A DNA stretch of 43,257 nt from UBA724 sp964008075 (GTDB lineage Bacteria; Bacteroidota; Bacteroidia; Flavobacteriales; Flavobacteriaceae). The translations under genes and the position numbers were made by a program. The notes below the pieces were generated by a model. It ran no database searches. It was not told the DNA's origin and saw only the letters and a program-made list of their open reading frames with translations. Location: NCBI GenBank assembly GCA_964008075.1, contig CAXGAP010000007.1, positions 1 through 43,257 of the forward strand, written 5' to 3'. This document shows, piece after piece, positions 34,895 to 42,796 of this stretch; positions within the stretch are counted from its first letter, which is position 1; the number at the start of each line of letters is the position of its first letter.

Positions 34895-35473
34895 ATGAAT
34901 GATTCTTGTTTATTGGTCGAATTGGGCTTTTCCCATGTGTGGGATTGGCAAGGCTATGACCACCTGCTGTTTCTGATGGCACTCTGCCTGCCTTTTTCGA
35001 TGTTAGAATGGAAACAGCTACTATGGCTCATCACCTGTTTTACCATTGGACATAGCCTGTCGTTGGTCATCGCCTCCCTTGATTTGATGACCGTTTCTTC
35101 CACTTGGATCGAGTTTTTGATCCCACTGAGCATCGCAGCAACAGCCTTGCACAACATGATTTTTGCCCAACGCAGATGGCATAAAAGCAGCAAGACAGTA
35201 ATGTGGGTAACCCTTTTTTTTGGGTTGATACATGGCTTTGGATTTGCTGGCTATTTCGATTTGATTCGCGACCTGGAACAGCCCTTGTGGAGCTCTTTGT
35301 TATTTTTCGCTTTGGGGATCGAGGCAGCACAAATCGTATTGGGCGTGTTGATGTTGCTGCTTGCCTTTTTGGTGCTCAACGTCTGGGGCCAAAGTCGGCG
35401 TGATTTTATTCTTGTGGTGTCTAGTATTATAATTGGCATATTGCTGCCTGTAATTTTTGAACGGTGGCCATGA
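34895..35473 (+). CDS. HupE/UreJ-family membrane protein
   Basis: A 192-residue inner-membrane protein with about six hydrophobic segments. Family residues are FSHVWDWQGYDHLLFL near the N terminus (His, Asp, His), FTIGHSLSLV, and FFGLIHGFGFAGY; the His/Asp positions fit metal binding. HupE/UreJ proteins are linked to nickel uptake for hydrogenase or urease, but neither enzyme is encoded here. This Bacteroidota form may carry another metal or have another job. It overlaps the dCMP deaminase start by 4 bases (ATGA), so the two are cotranslated. Confidence 0.87.
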   Translation: MNDSCLLVELGFSHVWDWQGYDHLLFLMALCLPFSMLEWKQLLWLITCFTIGHSLSLVIASLDLMTVSSTWIEFLIPLSIAATALHNMIFAQRRWHKSSKTVMWVTLFFGLIHGFGFAGYFDLIRDLEQPLWSSLLFFALGIEAAQIVLGVLMLLLAFLVLNVWGQSRRDFILVVSSIIIGILLPVIFERWP

Positions 35474-35898
35474 ACAAATCAAAACAACTTCGCTATGATA
35501 CTGCCTATATGCGTATGGCACTCGAATGGGCAAAACTATCTCACTGCAAACGCAAGCAAGTTGGCTCGCTGATTGTCAAAGATCGCATGATCATTTCGGA
35601 TGGATATAATGGTGCTCCCAAAGGTTTTGACAATTGCTGTGAAGGCGACGACTATCTCACCCATTGGTATGTGCTCCACGCAGAGGCAAATGCGATTATG
35701 AAAGTGGCGGCATCCACCCAATCCTGTGCAGGGGCAACGCTCTACATTACACTTTCCCCATGCCAGCAGTGCAGCAAGTTAATCCACCAAGCAGGTATTG
35801 TGCGAGTAGTCTATGGTGAAACTTACAAGGACACTTCTGGCTTAGAATTTTTAGAAAAAGCAGGAGTAGTATTAGAACTACTCGAAGAGCAACTCTAA
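35470..35898 (+). CDS. dCMP deaminase
   Basis: A zinc-dependent deaminase that converts dCMP to dUMP, feeding dTMP synthesis. The catalytic motif is His70-Ala-Glu72 (LHAEANAIMK), with zinc ligands Cys98 and Cys101 in SPCQQC. The extra DNCCEGDD segment (55-61) is typical of the dCMP group. I choose ATG 35470 (142 residues), which overlaps the hupE-like stop; a GTG six bases upstream is unnecessary. Together with tdk, nrdA and nrdB it covers several dNTP-supply steps in the window. The stop is 4 bases from the convergent small membrane protein gene. Confidence 0.93.
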   Translation: MNKSKQLRYDTAYMRMALEWAKLSHCKRKQVGSLIVKDRMIISDGYNGAPKGFDNCCEGDDYLTHWYVLHAEANAIMKVAASTQSCAGATLYITLSPCQQCSKLIHQAGIVRVVYGETYKDTSGLEFLEKAGVVLELLEEQL

Positions 35899-35902
35899 CA
35901 AC

Positions 35903-36097
35903 CTATTTGACTTTGTCCTGTATGGCTTTGGCAACCCATAATAGGGCGAGCAGAACAATAGCGCACAAGCCAGCAACAATACCAACAAGAGCCACCACAC
36001 TGTCGCCTTGGAAAGGCTCAGCAAAGTCCACATAAAAGAGATTGAAGATAACCAGACCAATAGCGATAAATGCAAGAGCAATGATGAGTTTTTTCAT
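35903..36097 (-). CDS. small two-helix membrane protein
   Basis: A 64-residue protein with two hydrophobic stretches (IIALAFIAIGLVIFNLFYV and VVALVGIVAGLCAIVLLALLW) separated by DFAEPFQGDS, ending in basic residues. I recognise it as a kind of conserved hypothetical small membrane protein seen in flavobacteria, with no known function. It starts 9 bases after the marC stop on the same strand, so it is probably cotranscribed with marC. Confidence 0.7.
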   Translation of the reverse strand: MKKLIIALAFIAIGLVIFNLFYVDFAEPFQGDSVVALVGIVAGLCAIVLLALLWVAKAIQDKVK

Positions 36098-36106
36098 CCG
36101 ATAGAT

Positions 36107-36676
36107 TTAAAAGAGTTGTTGTGCGTTGTTGGCAAAAAGTTTGACAGCAATAGCAAGTAGAATCACACCAAACACCTTTTGAATAACACTGATGCCAGAG
36201 CTTCCCAAAAAACGTTCAATTTTTTTGGAAGACTTCAGTACAATATACACAACAAGGATGTTGATGACGATTGCAGCAATGATGTTTGCAGCAGCAAACT
36301 CGGCACGCAAAGACAGCAAGGTGGTCAAGCTTCCTGCTCCTGCGATGATTGGAAAAGCAATGGGAACAATCGATGCCGTTTCGGGTGACTCTTCTTTATA
36401 AAACTGTATACCTAAAATCATTTCGAGTGCCAAAAAGAAAATGATGATCGATCCCGCCACTGCAAAAGAATTAACGTCAATGCCGATGAGGTTGAGGATT
36501 TCTTCCCCCACAAACAAAAACCCAATCATAATCACCAGGGCAACCAAAGATGCTTTTTCCGACTGGATATGACCTACCTTTTGGCGCAGACCAATGATGA
36601 CAGGAGTGCTGCCAATAATATCAATGACAGCAAACAGAATCATCCCAGCAGTAAAAATTTCTTTTATATCAAACAT
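36107..36676 (-). CDS. MarC-family integral membrane protein
   Basis: A 189-residue protein with about six transmembrane segments and the MarC-family pattern: IFTAGMILFAVIDIIGSTPVI at the start, GSIIIFFLALEMILG in the middle, and VPIAFPIIAGAGSLTTL. MarC proteins have no firmly established substrate; a role in multiple antibiotic resistance was proposed and later doubted. I choose ATG 36676 (MFDIKEIFTAG), not the in-frame start eight codons upstream, because a TAnnTTTG element lies just 4 bases before it and the extra residues are not family-like. Confidence 0.9.
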   Translation of the reverse strand: MFDIKEIFTAGMILFAVIDIIGSTPVIIGLRQKVGHIQSEKASLVALVIMIGFLFVGEEILNLIGIDVNSFAVAGSIIIFFLALEMILGIQFYKEESPETASIVPIAFPIIAGAGSLTTLLSLRAEFAAANIIAAIVINILVVYIVLKSSKKIERFLGSSGISVIQKVFGVILLAIAVKLFANNAQQLF

Positions 36677-36680
36677 GTGG

Positions 36681-36688
36681 CAAAGATA
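36681..36688 (-). promoter_or_regulatory. -7 element ending 4 bases before marC
   Basis: On the - strand this is TATCTTTG, followed by CCAC and then the ATG at 36676. It predicts a leaderless or nearly leaderless marC transcript. Confidence 0.5.
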
Positions 36689-36709
36689 CAATCTTGCCAT
36701 TGATTATAT

Positions 36710-36717
36710 TAGCTTTG
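36710..36717 (+). promoter_or_regulatory. -7 element ending 4 bases before the DUF3109 gene
   Basis: TAGCTTTG on the + strand, then TGAG and ATG 36722. The two divergent -7 elements in this 45-base gap are 21 bases apart and each ends exactly 4 bases before its gene. Confidence 0.5.
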
Positions 36718-36721
36718 TGAG

Positions 36722-37297
36722 ATGTTTCAGTTGGGATATACTTTGGTATCGGAAGACTTGTTGAAGGAACACTTCGCCTGTGACTTGTCGCGGTGCAAAG
36801 GGGCATGCTGTGTGGAGGGAGAAGCAGGCGCACCACTCAGCGCCGAGGAGGTCCAGCAGTTGACAAAAGACTACGACGCCATCGCTCCTTTTTTAAACGA
36901 AGCAGGGCGTAAAGCCATTGCCGCACAAGGCACATCAATTGTGGCCAAAGACAAGAGTTTGGAAACCCCATTGGTGGATGGCGCAGCTTGTGCATACGCC
37001 ACTTTTGATGAGCGTGGCTGGGCACATTGCGGCATCGAACAAGCCCACCAAGCAGGTGCATTGGATTGGAAAAAACCTATCTCATGCCATTTGTATCCTG
37101 TGCGTGTCAAAGACTATTCTGTGTTTACTGCAGTTAACTATCATCGCTGGCAAATTTGCACTGCTGGCTGTGCCAATGGAAAGAAAATGCAGATGCCTTT
37201 GTATCGCTTTGTGGCGGAGGCATTACAGAAAAAATTTGGTGCAGATTGGTTTGCTGAATTGGAGCGTGTGGCAAGCAAGCAAAATAAAAATCAATAA
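36722..37297 (+). CDS. DUF3109 family cysteine-rich protein
   Basis: A 191-residue protein of the DUF3109 type, distantly like YkgJ cysteine-cluster proteins thought to bind zinc or iron-sulfur. The cysteines are prominent: Cys20, Cys25, Cys29 and Cys30 (HFACDLSRCKGACCVEG), then CAYATF, HCGIEQAH, SCHLYPVRV and ICTAGC. The regular spacing suggests a metal or cluster site; the function is unknown. It is divergent from marC. A weak inverted repeat lies 16 bases after its stop. Confidence 0.85.
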   Translation: MFQLGYTLVSEDLLKEHFACDLSRCKGACCVEGEAGAPLSAEEVQQLTKDYDAIAPFLNEAGRKAIAAQGTSIVAKDKSLETPLVDGAACAYATFDERGWAHCGIEQAHQAGALDWKKPISCHLYPVRVKDYSVFTAVNYHRWQICTAGCANGKKMQMPLYRFVAEALQKKFGADWFAELERVASKQNKNQ

Positions 37298-37524
37298 ACA
37301 CCAAAAATGATTCCTGTCTGACGTTATACCATATACGAAAACGCAATTCATTGACTGACAGGATTTTAAAAAATAGAGCTGTTTAAGTTTCGTAAGAAAA
37401 AACTGAACGAATGTTAAAAAAACGACAGCATTGTGAAAAACTATGGCTTTTAATTTTCGCAAAAAAAGAGAAGATTTGTAAGATTGATTTTCAACATAAA
37501 AAACACAATAACAAAAAAAAAATT
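37298..37524. other. AT-rich gap upstream of nrdB
   Basis: A 227-base noncoding stretch. CCTGTC (37313-37318) and GACAGG (37357-37362) form a 6-base inverted repeat, perhaps part of a terminator for the DUF3109 gene. TAAGTTTC (37384-37391) is one mismatch from a -7 element. I see no clear NrdR box and no ORF worth calling. Confidence 0.4.
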
Positions 37525-38505
37525 ATGGCAGCAGTCGAACCCATTCTGGAAGATAACAAAAACCGATTCGTAATATTTCCAATTGAACACCATGACATTT
37601 GGGAATGGTACAAAAAACAAGAAGCGTGTTTTTGGACAGCAGAAGAGATCGATTTGCACCAAGATTTGACAGATTGGCAAGACAAGCTCAATAACGATGA
37701 GCGCTATTTCATCAAACATATTTTGGCATTTTTTGCTGCATCAGACGGGATTGTGAATGAGAACTTGGCTGAGAATTTTGTGAATGAGGTGCAATACAGT
37801 GAGGTCAAGTTTTTCTATGGTTTTCAAATCATGATGGAGAACATCCACTCGGAAACCTACTCATTGCTCATCGACACCTATGTAAAAGACGAGGCGGAAA
37901 AGGACAAACTGTTTCATGCCATAGAAATTTTTCCTGCCATCAAGCGCAAAGCCGATTGGGCATTGCGTTGGGTAGAGTCCGAATCTTTTGCCGAGCGACT
38001 TATTGCTTTTGCTGCTGTAGAAGGAATCTTCTTCTCAGGTGCATTTTGTTCAATTTTTTGGTTGAAAAAGCGTGGCTTGATGCCAGGCTTAACCTTCTCA
38101 AATGAGTTGATCTCACGCGACGAAGGCATGCACTGTGACTTTGCTGTTCACTTACACAACAAACACCTGATCAACAAAGTACCACCCCAACGCATTCGCG
38201 AAATTATTTTGGACGCATTGTCCATCGAACGCGAATTTATTACCGAATCACTCCCCGTGAGTTTGATTGGTATGAACGCCAAACTCATGACGCAGTACTT
38301 GGAGTTTGTCACCGACCGATTGTTGGTGGAGCTAGAGCTAGAAAAAGAATACAATGTAACCAACCCATTTGATTTTATGGATATGATTTCGCTACAAGGA
38401 AAAACAAACTTCTTCGAAAAGCGAGTTTCAGAATACCAGAAAGCAGGGGTACTGAAACAAGAGACCGAAGAGAAAGAAAAGTACTCGTTCGACGACGATT
38501 TCTAA
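37525..38505 (+). CDS. nrdB: ribonucleotide reductase class I, small (radical) subunit
   Basis: NrdB holds the diiron-tyrosyl radical site that starts ribonucleotide reduction. Metal and radical residues seen are Asp74 (AASDGIVNENL), Glu105, His108 and Tyr112 (MENIHSETYSLL), then EGIFFSGAF and ISRDEGMHCDFA. The sequence resembles eukaryotic R2 proteins more than E. coli NrdB. I choose ATG 37525 (326 residues); the frame is open upstream to an ATG at 37411, but those extra residues are Lys-rich and not family-like. nrdA follows after 74 bases. Confidence 0.96.
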   Translation: MAAVEPILEDNKNRFVIFPIEHHDIWEWYKKQEACFWTAEEIDLHQDLTDWQDKLNNDERYFIKHILAFFAASDGIVNENLAENFVNEVQYSEVKFFYGFQIMMENIHSETYSLLIDTYVKDEAEKDKLFHAIEIFPAIKRKADWALRWVESESFAERLIAFAAVEGIFFSGAFCSIFWLKKRGLMPGLTFSNELISRDEGMHCDFAVHLHNKHLINKVPPQRIREIILDALSIEREFITESLPVSLIGMNAKLMTQYLEFVTDRLLVELELEKEYNVTNPFDFMDMISLQGKTNFFEKRVSEYQKAGVLKQETEEKEKYSFDDDF

Positions 38506-38579
38506 GGTCCTTTTTCACATATTTTGTAGAGCAGTTGTCCCTGTGAGGGTTAAAGTTTTTTTGTAAAAAAAGAGGAGAG

Positions 38580-41027
38580 ATGTATGTATTAAAAAGAGAT
38601 GGCCGCAAAGAGCCCATCATGTTTGATAAGATCACAGCACGTGTACGAAAGCTGTGTTATGGGTTAAATGACCTGGTTGATCCAGTCAAAGTTGCCATGC
38701 GAGTCATAGAGGGTTTGTACGACGGAGTGACAACCTCCGAGCTCGATAACCTCGCTGCCGAAACTGCAGCAACCATGACCACAACACACCCAGATTATGC
38801 TCAACTCGCTGCGCGAATTTCTGTTTCAAATCTCCACAAAAACACCAAAAAATCCTTTGTCGAAACAATGACGGATTTGTACACTTACGTCAACCCTCGC
38901 ACTGGAAAAAAAGCACCTCTACTCGCCGATAATGTATATAAAATCGTCAAAGACAACGCAGAGCTTCTCGACTCCACCATCATCTACAACCGCGATTTTG
39001 GCTATGATTACTTTGGCTTCAAAACCCTAGAGCGATCCTATCTCCTCAAAATCAATGGTCAAATCGTTGAACGTCCACAACACATGCTGATGCGTGTTTC
39101 TGTCGGCATCCACCTCGATGACCTCGACGCAGCAATTGAGACCTATCACTTGATGTCCAAAAGGTATTTCACCCACGCCACACCAACCCTTTTCAACTCA
39201 GGAACACCCAAGCCTCAAATGTCATCTTGCTTTTTGCTCGCCATGAAAGACGACAGTATCGATGGCATTTATGATACCCTCAAACAAACAGCAAAAATAT
39301 CTCAATCGGCTGGAGGAATTGGTCTATCAATTCACAACATCCGCGCTACTGGATCATATATTGCAGGAACTAATGGGACCTCCAATGGCATTGTTCCCAT
39401 GCTGCGTGTATTCAACGACACAGCTCGCTATGTTGATCAAGGGGGTGGCAAACGAAAAGGATCATTTGCAATCTATGTTGAGCCATGGCATGCTGATATT
39501 TTTGACTTTCTCAACTTGAAGAAAAACCACGGAAAGGAAGAAATGCGTGCCCGTGATTTGTTTTACGCCATGTGGATCCCTGACTTGTTTATGCGTCGGG
39601 TGGAGGAAGACTCTACATGGACTTTGATGTGTCCCAATGAGTGCCCTGGATTGTATGATTCTCATGGAGATGAGTTTGAGAAAAAATACCTCGACTACGA
39701 AAAAAATAACAAAGGCCGAAAAACCATACAGGCACGTGAATTGTGGGAAAAAATTCTCGAATCACAAATCGAAACAGGAACGCCTTATATGCTTTATAAA
39801 GATGCGGCAAACCGAAAGTCGAATCAGCAAAACCTAGGAACCATTCGCTCGTCAAACTTGTGCACAGAGATTTTGGAATATACCTCTCCAGATGAAGTTG
39901 CAGTTTGTAACCTAGCCTCTATCGCCTTGCCGATGTTTATCAAAGATGGCGCCTTTGACCACCAAGGATTGTATGACGTAACTGCGCGTGCAACCAAAAA
40001 CCTCAACAAGGTGATTGACCGAAATTACTACCCAGTAAAAGAAGCGGAGAACAGTAACTTTAGACATCGACCAATTGGATTGGGCGTGCAAGGGCTAGCC
40101 GATACATTTATCAAGTTGCGTATGCCCTTTACATCAGACGAGGCCAAAACACTCAACCAAGAGATTTTTGAAACGCTTTACTTCGCAGCTGTGACAGCTT
40201 CCAAAGACATGGCAAAAGACGAGGGGCCGTATGAAAGTTATAAAGGATCACCCATTTCAAAAGGGGACTTCCAACACAATCTTTGGGGAATTAAAGACAG
40301 TGAGCTCAGTGGCCGATGGGATTGGGTTGCGTTGCGAAAAGAGGTCAAAAAGCATGGTGTTCGCAACTCCTTACTTGTCGCACCAATGCCAACCGCTTCA
40401 ACCTCCCAAATCCTAGGAAACAACGAATGCTTTGAACCCTATACATCCAACATCTACACCCGACGAGTGTTGTCTGGGGAGTTTATTGTCGTGAACAAAC
40501 ACTTGTTGGAAGACCTCGTAAACTTGGGCCTTTGGAATGAAGATCTCAAGCAAGAATTGATGCGTGCCAACGGCTCGGTTCAGCAACTCGACAATATCCC
40601 TGATGATATCAAAGAGCTGTATAAAACCGCTTGGGAATTGAGCATGAAGGACATCATCGATATGTCTCGCCAACGTGGTTATTTTATCGACCAGTCACAA
40701 TCGCTCAACTTGTTTATGGAGGGTGCTACAATGGCCAAGCTGACCTCGATGCACTTTTATGCTTGGAAGTCAGGGCTCAAAACGGGAATGTACTATCTCC
40801 GAACCAAGTCGGCTGTGGATGCAATCAAGTTTACACTCGAAAAGAAAAAGGAAGAGAAAGTCCATCAAACTGAACCTGTTGCTGCAACTGCCTCGGCTAC
40901 CAAAGTGGCACCCAAAGCTGCTGAAAAGCCAGTGGCTGTTGAACCACTTTCACCCGTTGAGCTGAAAGAGATGCTTGCCAAGTCGAAAGAAAATGAAGAC
41001 GATGATTGCCTAATGTGTGGGTCATGA
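38580..41027 (+). CDS. nrdA: ribonucleotide reductase class I, large subunit
   Basis: NrdA reduces ribonucleoside diphosphates using the radical from NrdB. Residues 1 to about 90 are an ATP-cone (MYVLKRDGRKEPIMFDKI), so activity should respond to ATP/dATP. Active-site blocks are QMSSCFLLAM, SSNLCTEILEYTSPDE and VAVCNLASIALP. The C-terminal tail after an Ala/Pro/Lys linker ends DDDCLMCGS, the redox Cys-x-x-Cys pair. At 815 residues it is full length. A purine-rich AGGAG precedes the ATG closely. An inverted repeat spans the stop codon. Confidence 0.97.
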   Translation: MYVLKRDGRKEPIMFDKITARVRKLCYGLNDLVDPVKVAMRVIEGLYDGVTTSELDNLAAETAATMTTTHPDYAQLAARISVSNLHKNTKKSFVETMTDLYTYVNPRTGKKAPLLADNVYKIVKDNAELLDSTIIYNRDFGYDYFGFKTLERSYLLKINGQIVERPQHMLMRVSVGIHLDDLDAAIETYHLMSKRYFTHATPTLFNSGTPKPQMSSCFLLAMKDDSIDGIYDTLKQTAKISQSAGGIGLSIHNIRATGSYIAGTNGTSNGIVPMLRVFNDTARYVDQGGGKRKGSFAIYVEPWHADIFDFLNLKKNHGKEEMRARDLFYAMWIPDLFMRRVEEDSTWTLMCPNECPGLYDSHGDEFEKKYLDYEKNNKGRKTIQARELWEKILESQIETGTPYMLYKDAANRKSNQQNLGTIRSSNLCTEILEYTSPDEVAVCNLASIALPMFIKDGAFDHQGLYDVTARATKNLNKVIDRNYYPVKEAENSNFRHRPIGLGVQGLADTFIKLRMPFTSDEAKTLNQEIFETLYFAAVTASKDMAKDEGPYESYKGSPISKGDFQHNLWGIKDSELSGRWDWVALRKEVKKHGVRNSLLVAPMPTASTSQILGNNECFEPYTSNIYTRRVLSGEFIVVNKHLLEDLVNLGLWNEDLKQELMRANGSVQQLDNIPDDIKELYKTAWELSMKDIIDMSRQRGYFIDQSQSLNLFMEGATMAKLTSMHFYAWKSGLKTGMYYLRTKSAVDAIKFTLEKKKEEKVHQTEPVAATASATKVAPKAAEKPVAVEPLSPVELKEMLAKSKENEDDDCLMCGS

Positions 41028-41047
41028 CCCTCACAGCAGCCTGTTTT
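41014..41047 (+). terminator. possible nrdA terminator spanning its stop codon
   Basis: Positions 41014-41035 form a 22-base palindrome with one mismatched pair, centred on GGGTCATGACCC (41019-41030), which includes the nrdA TGA. It is followed by GCAGCCTG and a run of T. A shorter ACAG/CTGT stem right before the T run is an alternative. Confidence 0.5.
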
Positions 41048-41058
41048 TTTGAAAATAA

Positions 41059-42660
41059 TTACATCCGAAACACACCAAAAGCGTCAGTTCCTTTTATAGG
41101 ATATTGATATACAGTTGCCAATGCAATGGTCAAGTGCTCTCTTGTCTGGCGTGGATCAATCACGCCATCGTCCCATAGTTCTGAAGTGGCATGCCATACA
41201 CTAGCCTTACTTTGTGCGTCTTTTTTGATGGCGTCCTTTTCCTTTTTGAGTTGCTTTTCATCCACTTTTTGATTTGTGGAAGCAGCAGACTGTCGTTTGA
41301 TGATTTCCATCACGCCTGCCAATTGCTCAGCACCCATCACGCCTGCCTTGACATTGGGATATGAGAATAAAAAACGAGGGGAAAACGAACGACCGCACAT
41401 GGCATAATTTCCAGCGCCATAGGAGTTGCCAATCAACAGTGTGATGTGTGGTACAGTGCTGCCTGCAACTGCGTGGATTAACTGTGAACCACTGTTGATC
41501 ATTCCCTTCTGTTCATATGATTTACCAACCATAAAGCCAGTGGTGTTGTGCATAAATAAAAGGGGCAGATTGGACTTGTTAGCAAGTTGGATAAACTGTG
41601 TAGCTTTTTGGGCAGATTCGGCAAAGATGACTCCATTGCTGGCGATAATTCCGATAGGATACCCCCCAATTTTGGTCCAGCAACAAATCATGGTTTTGCC
41701 ATAGTTTTCTTTGAATTCTGTAAATTCTGATCCATCCACAAATCGTGCAATTACTTCACGAACATCCACTTGCTTTTTGAGGTTTGCTGGAAGAATCCCC
41801 AAGAGTTCCTCTTGCTTGTAGCGTGGCGGCACGATGGGTGTTGAAGGTTCGAAATGTGGTTTGTGTGGCTTGAGGGTTTTCACAACATTACGTGCAATAT
41901 TGATGGCATCCATTTCGTCATCTGCCAAAAAATCGGCAACACCCGAAATGTTACTATGCATGGTTGCACCCCCAAGTTCTTCGGCATTGGTGTCTTCATT
42001 GGTTGCCATTTTTACCAGTGGGGGACCCGCCAAAAACACCTTAGCAGCATCCTTTTGCAAAATGGTGTAGTCCGACATGCCTGGTACATAAGCACCACCA
42101 GCTGTGGCATTGCCAAAGACAACCGATATGGTGGGAATCCCTTGCTTGGATCGCAAAGACATATCCCTGAAAGTGGAACCGTAGTTGTTAAACACTCGAT
42201 CTTGATCGGGAAGATTTGCGCCACCACTCTCCACCAAGTTGATGGTTGGAATTTTGTTTTCCAAAGCGATTTCACCCAATCGACGAATTTTTAAGCTCGT
42301 TGCATAATCAACAGCTCCTGCTTTGCGTGTGCTGAGATTTGCATTGACAATGCAAAGGCGTTTGTTAACATACCCAACCCCTGCAACAGTGGTTCCGCCA
42401 GGGCCAAAACCACCCTCGTGGAGCAAGCCCGCCAAGGGCATCAGCTCGATAAAAGGACTGTCTTTATCGAGTAAAAGTTGAATACGTTCTCTAGCTAAAA
42501 ACTTTTTTCGTTTCCTCGCGCGATCAATCGATGCTTTGCTGCCCTCTGTCTTGGCAACAGTCAGGTGCGCCTGAAGCTCGTCAACCAATACTTGCATCTC
42601 TTCCTTATTTCTGAGGAAGCGATCGCTCTTTGGTTTGATTTTAGATCGAAAACTTTGCAT
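41059..42660 (-). CDS. biotin-dependent acyl-CoA carboxyltransferase beta subunit
   Basis: A 533-residue carboxyltransferase of the propionyl-/methylcrotonyl-CoA carboxylase beta family. It moves CO2 from biotin to an acyl-CoA. Typical blocks are RKFLARERIQLLLD-like, GGANLPDQDRVFNNYG, PTISVVFGNATAGGAYVPGMSDY, GPPLVKMATNEDTNAEELGGA and GNSYGAGNYAMCGRSFSPRF; methylcrotonyl-CoA is the most likely substrate, less certainly propionyl-CoA. I start it at ATG 42660 (MQSFRSKIKPKSDRF). A start 54 bases upstream is in frame but would sit over the promoter match at 42702-42709. No dedicated biotin carboxylase subunit is adjacent; accB and accC are elsewhere in the window. Confidence 0.93.
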   Translation of the reverse strand: MQSFRSKIKPKSDRFLRNKEEMQVLVDELQAHLTVAKTEGSKASIDRARKRKKFLARERIQLLLDKDSPFIELMPLAGLLHEGGFGPGGTTVAGVGYVNKRLCIVNANLSTRKAGAVDYATSLKIRRLGEIALENKIPTINLVESGGANLPDQDRVFNNYGSTFRDMSLRSKQGIPTISVVFGNATAGGAYVPGMSDYTILQKDAAKVFLAGPPLVKMATNEDTNAEELGGATMHSNISGVADFLADDEMDAINIARNVVKTLKPHKPHFEPSTPIVPPRYKQEELLGILPANLKKQVDVREVIARFVDGSEFTEFKENYGKTMICCWTKIGGYPIGIIASNGVIFAESAQKATQFIQLANKSNLPLLFMHNTTGFMVGKSYEQKGMINSGSQLIHAVAGSTVPHITLLIGNSYGAGNYAMCGRSFSPRFLFSYPNVKAGVMGAEQLAGVMEIIKRQSAASTNQKVDEKQLKKEKDAIKKDAQSKASVWHATSELWDDGVIDPRQTREHLTIALATVYQYPIKGTDAFGVFRM

Positions 42661-42701
42661 AGTAATTTGCTTAGGCCCTGTGTTGAGGGAAAAACGATGT
42701 A

Positions 42702-42709
42702 CAAAGGTA
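42702..42709 (-). promoter_or_regulatory. -7 element for the carboxyltransferase gene
   Basis: On the - strand this is TACCTTTG (TAnnTTTG), ending 41 bases before ATG 42660. It helps decide that start against the longer frame. Confidence 0.45.
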
Positions 42710-42740
42710 CACATTATGAAAAATTGTAAACTTAAATTTA

Positions 42741-42769
42741 AAAAAGGGAGTAATTAATTTCTCCCTTTT
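42741..42769. terminator. terminator after the Na/Pi cotransporter gene
   Basis: AAAAGGGAG (42742-42750) pairs with CTCCCTTTT (42761-42769) around a ten-base loop containing TTAATT. It is T-rich on both strands and lies 27 bases after the cotransporter stop on the - strand. Confidence 0.8.
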
Positions 42770-42796
42770 ATATAAACAATTAGAAAATCAGACCCT

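Noticed and set aside
37298..37524. NrdR boxes controlling nrdB-nrdA
   Set aside because: I looked for paired ACACnATATnTnGTGT-like sites and saw none; only a weak inverted repeat and AT-rich sequence are present.
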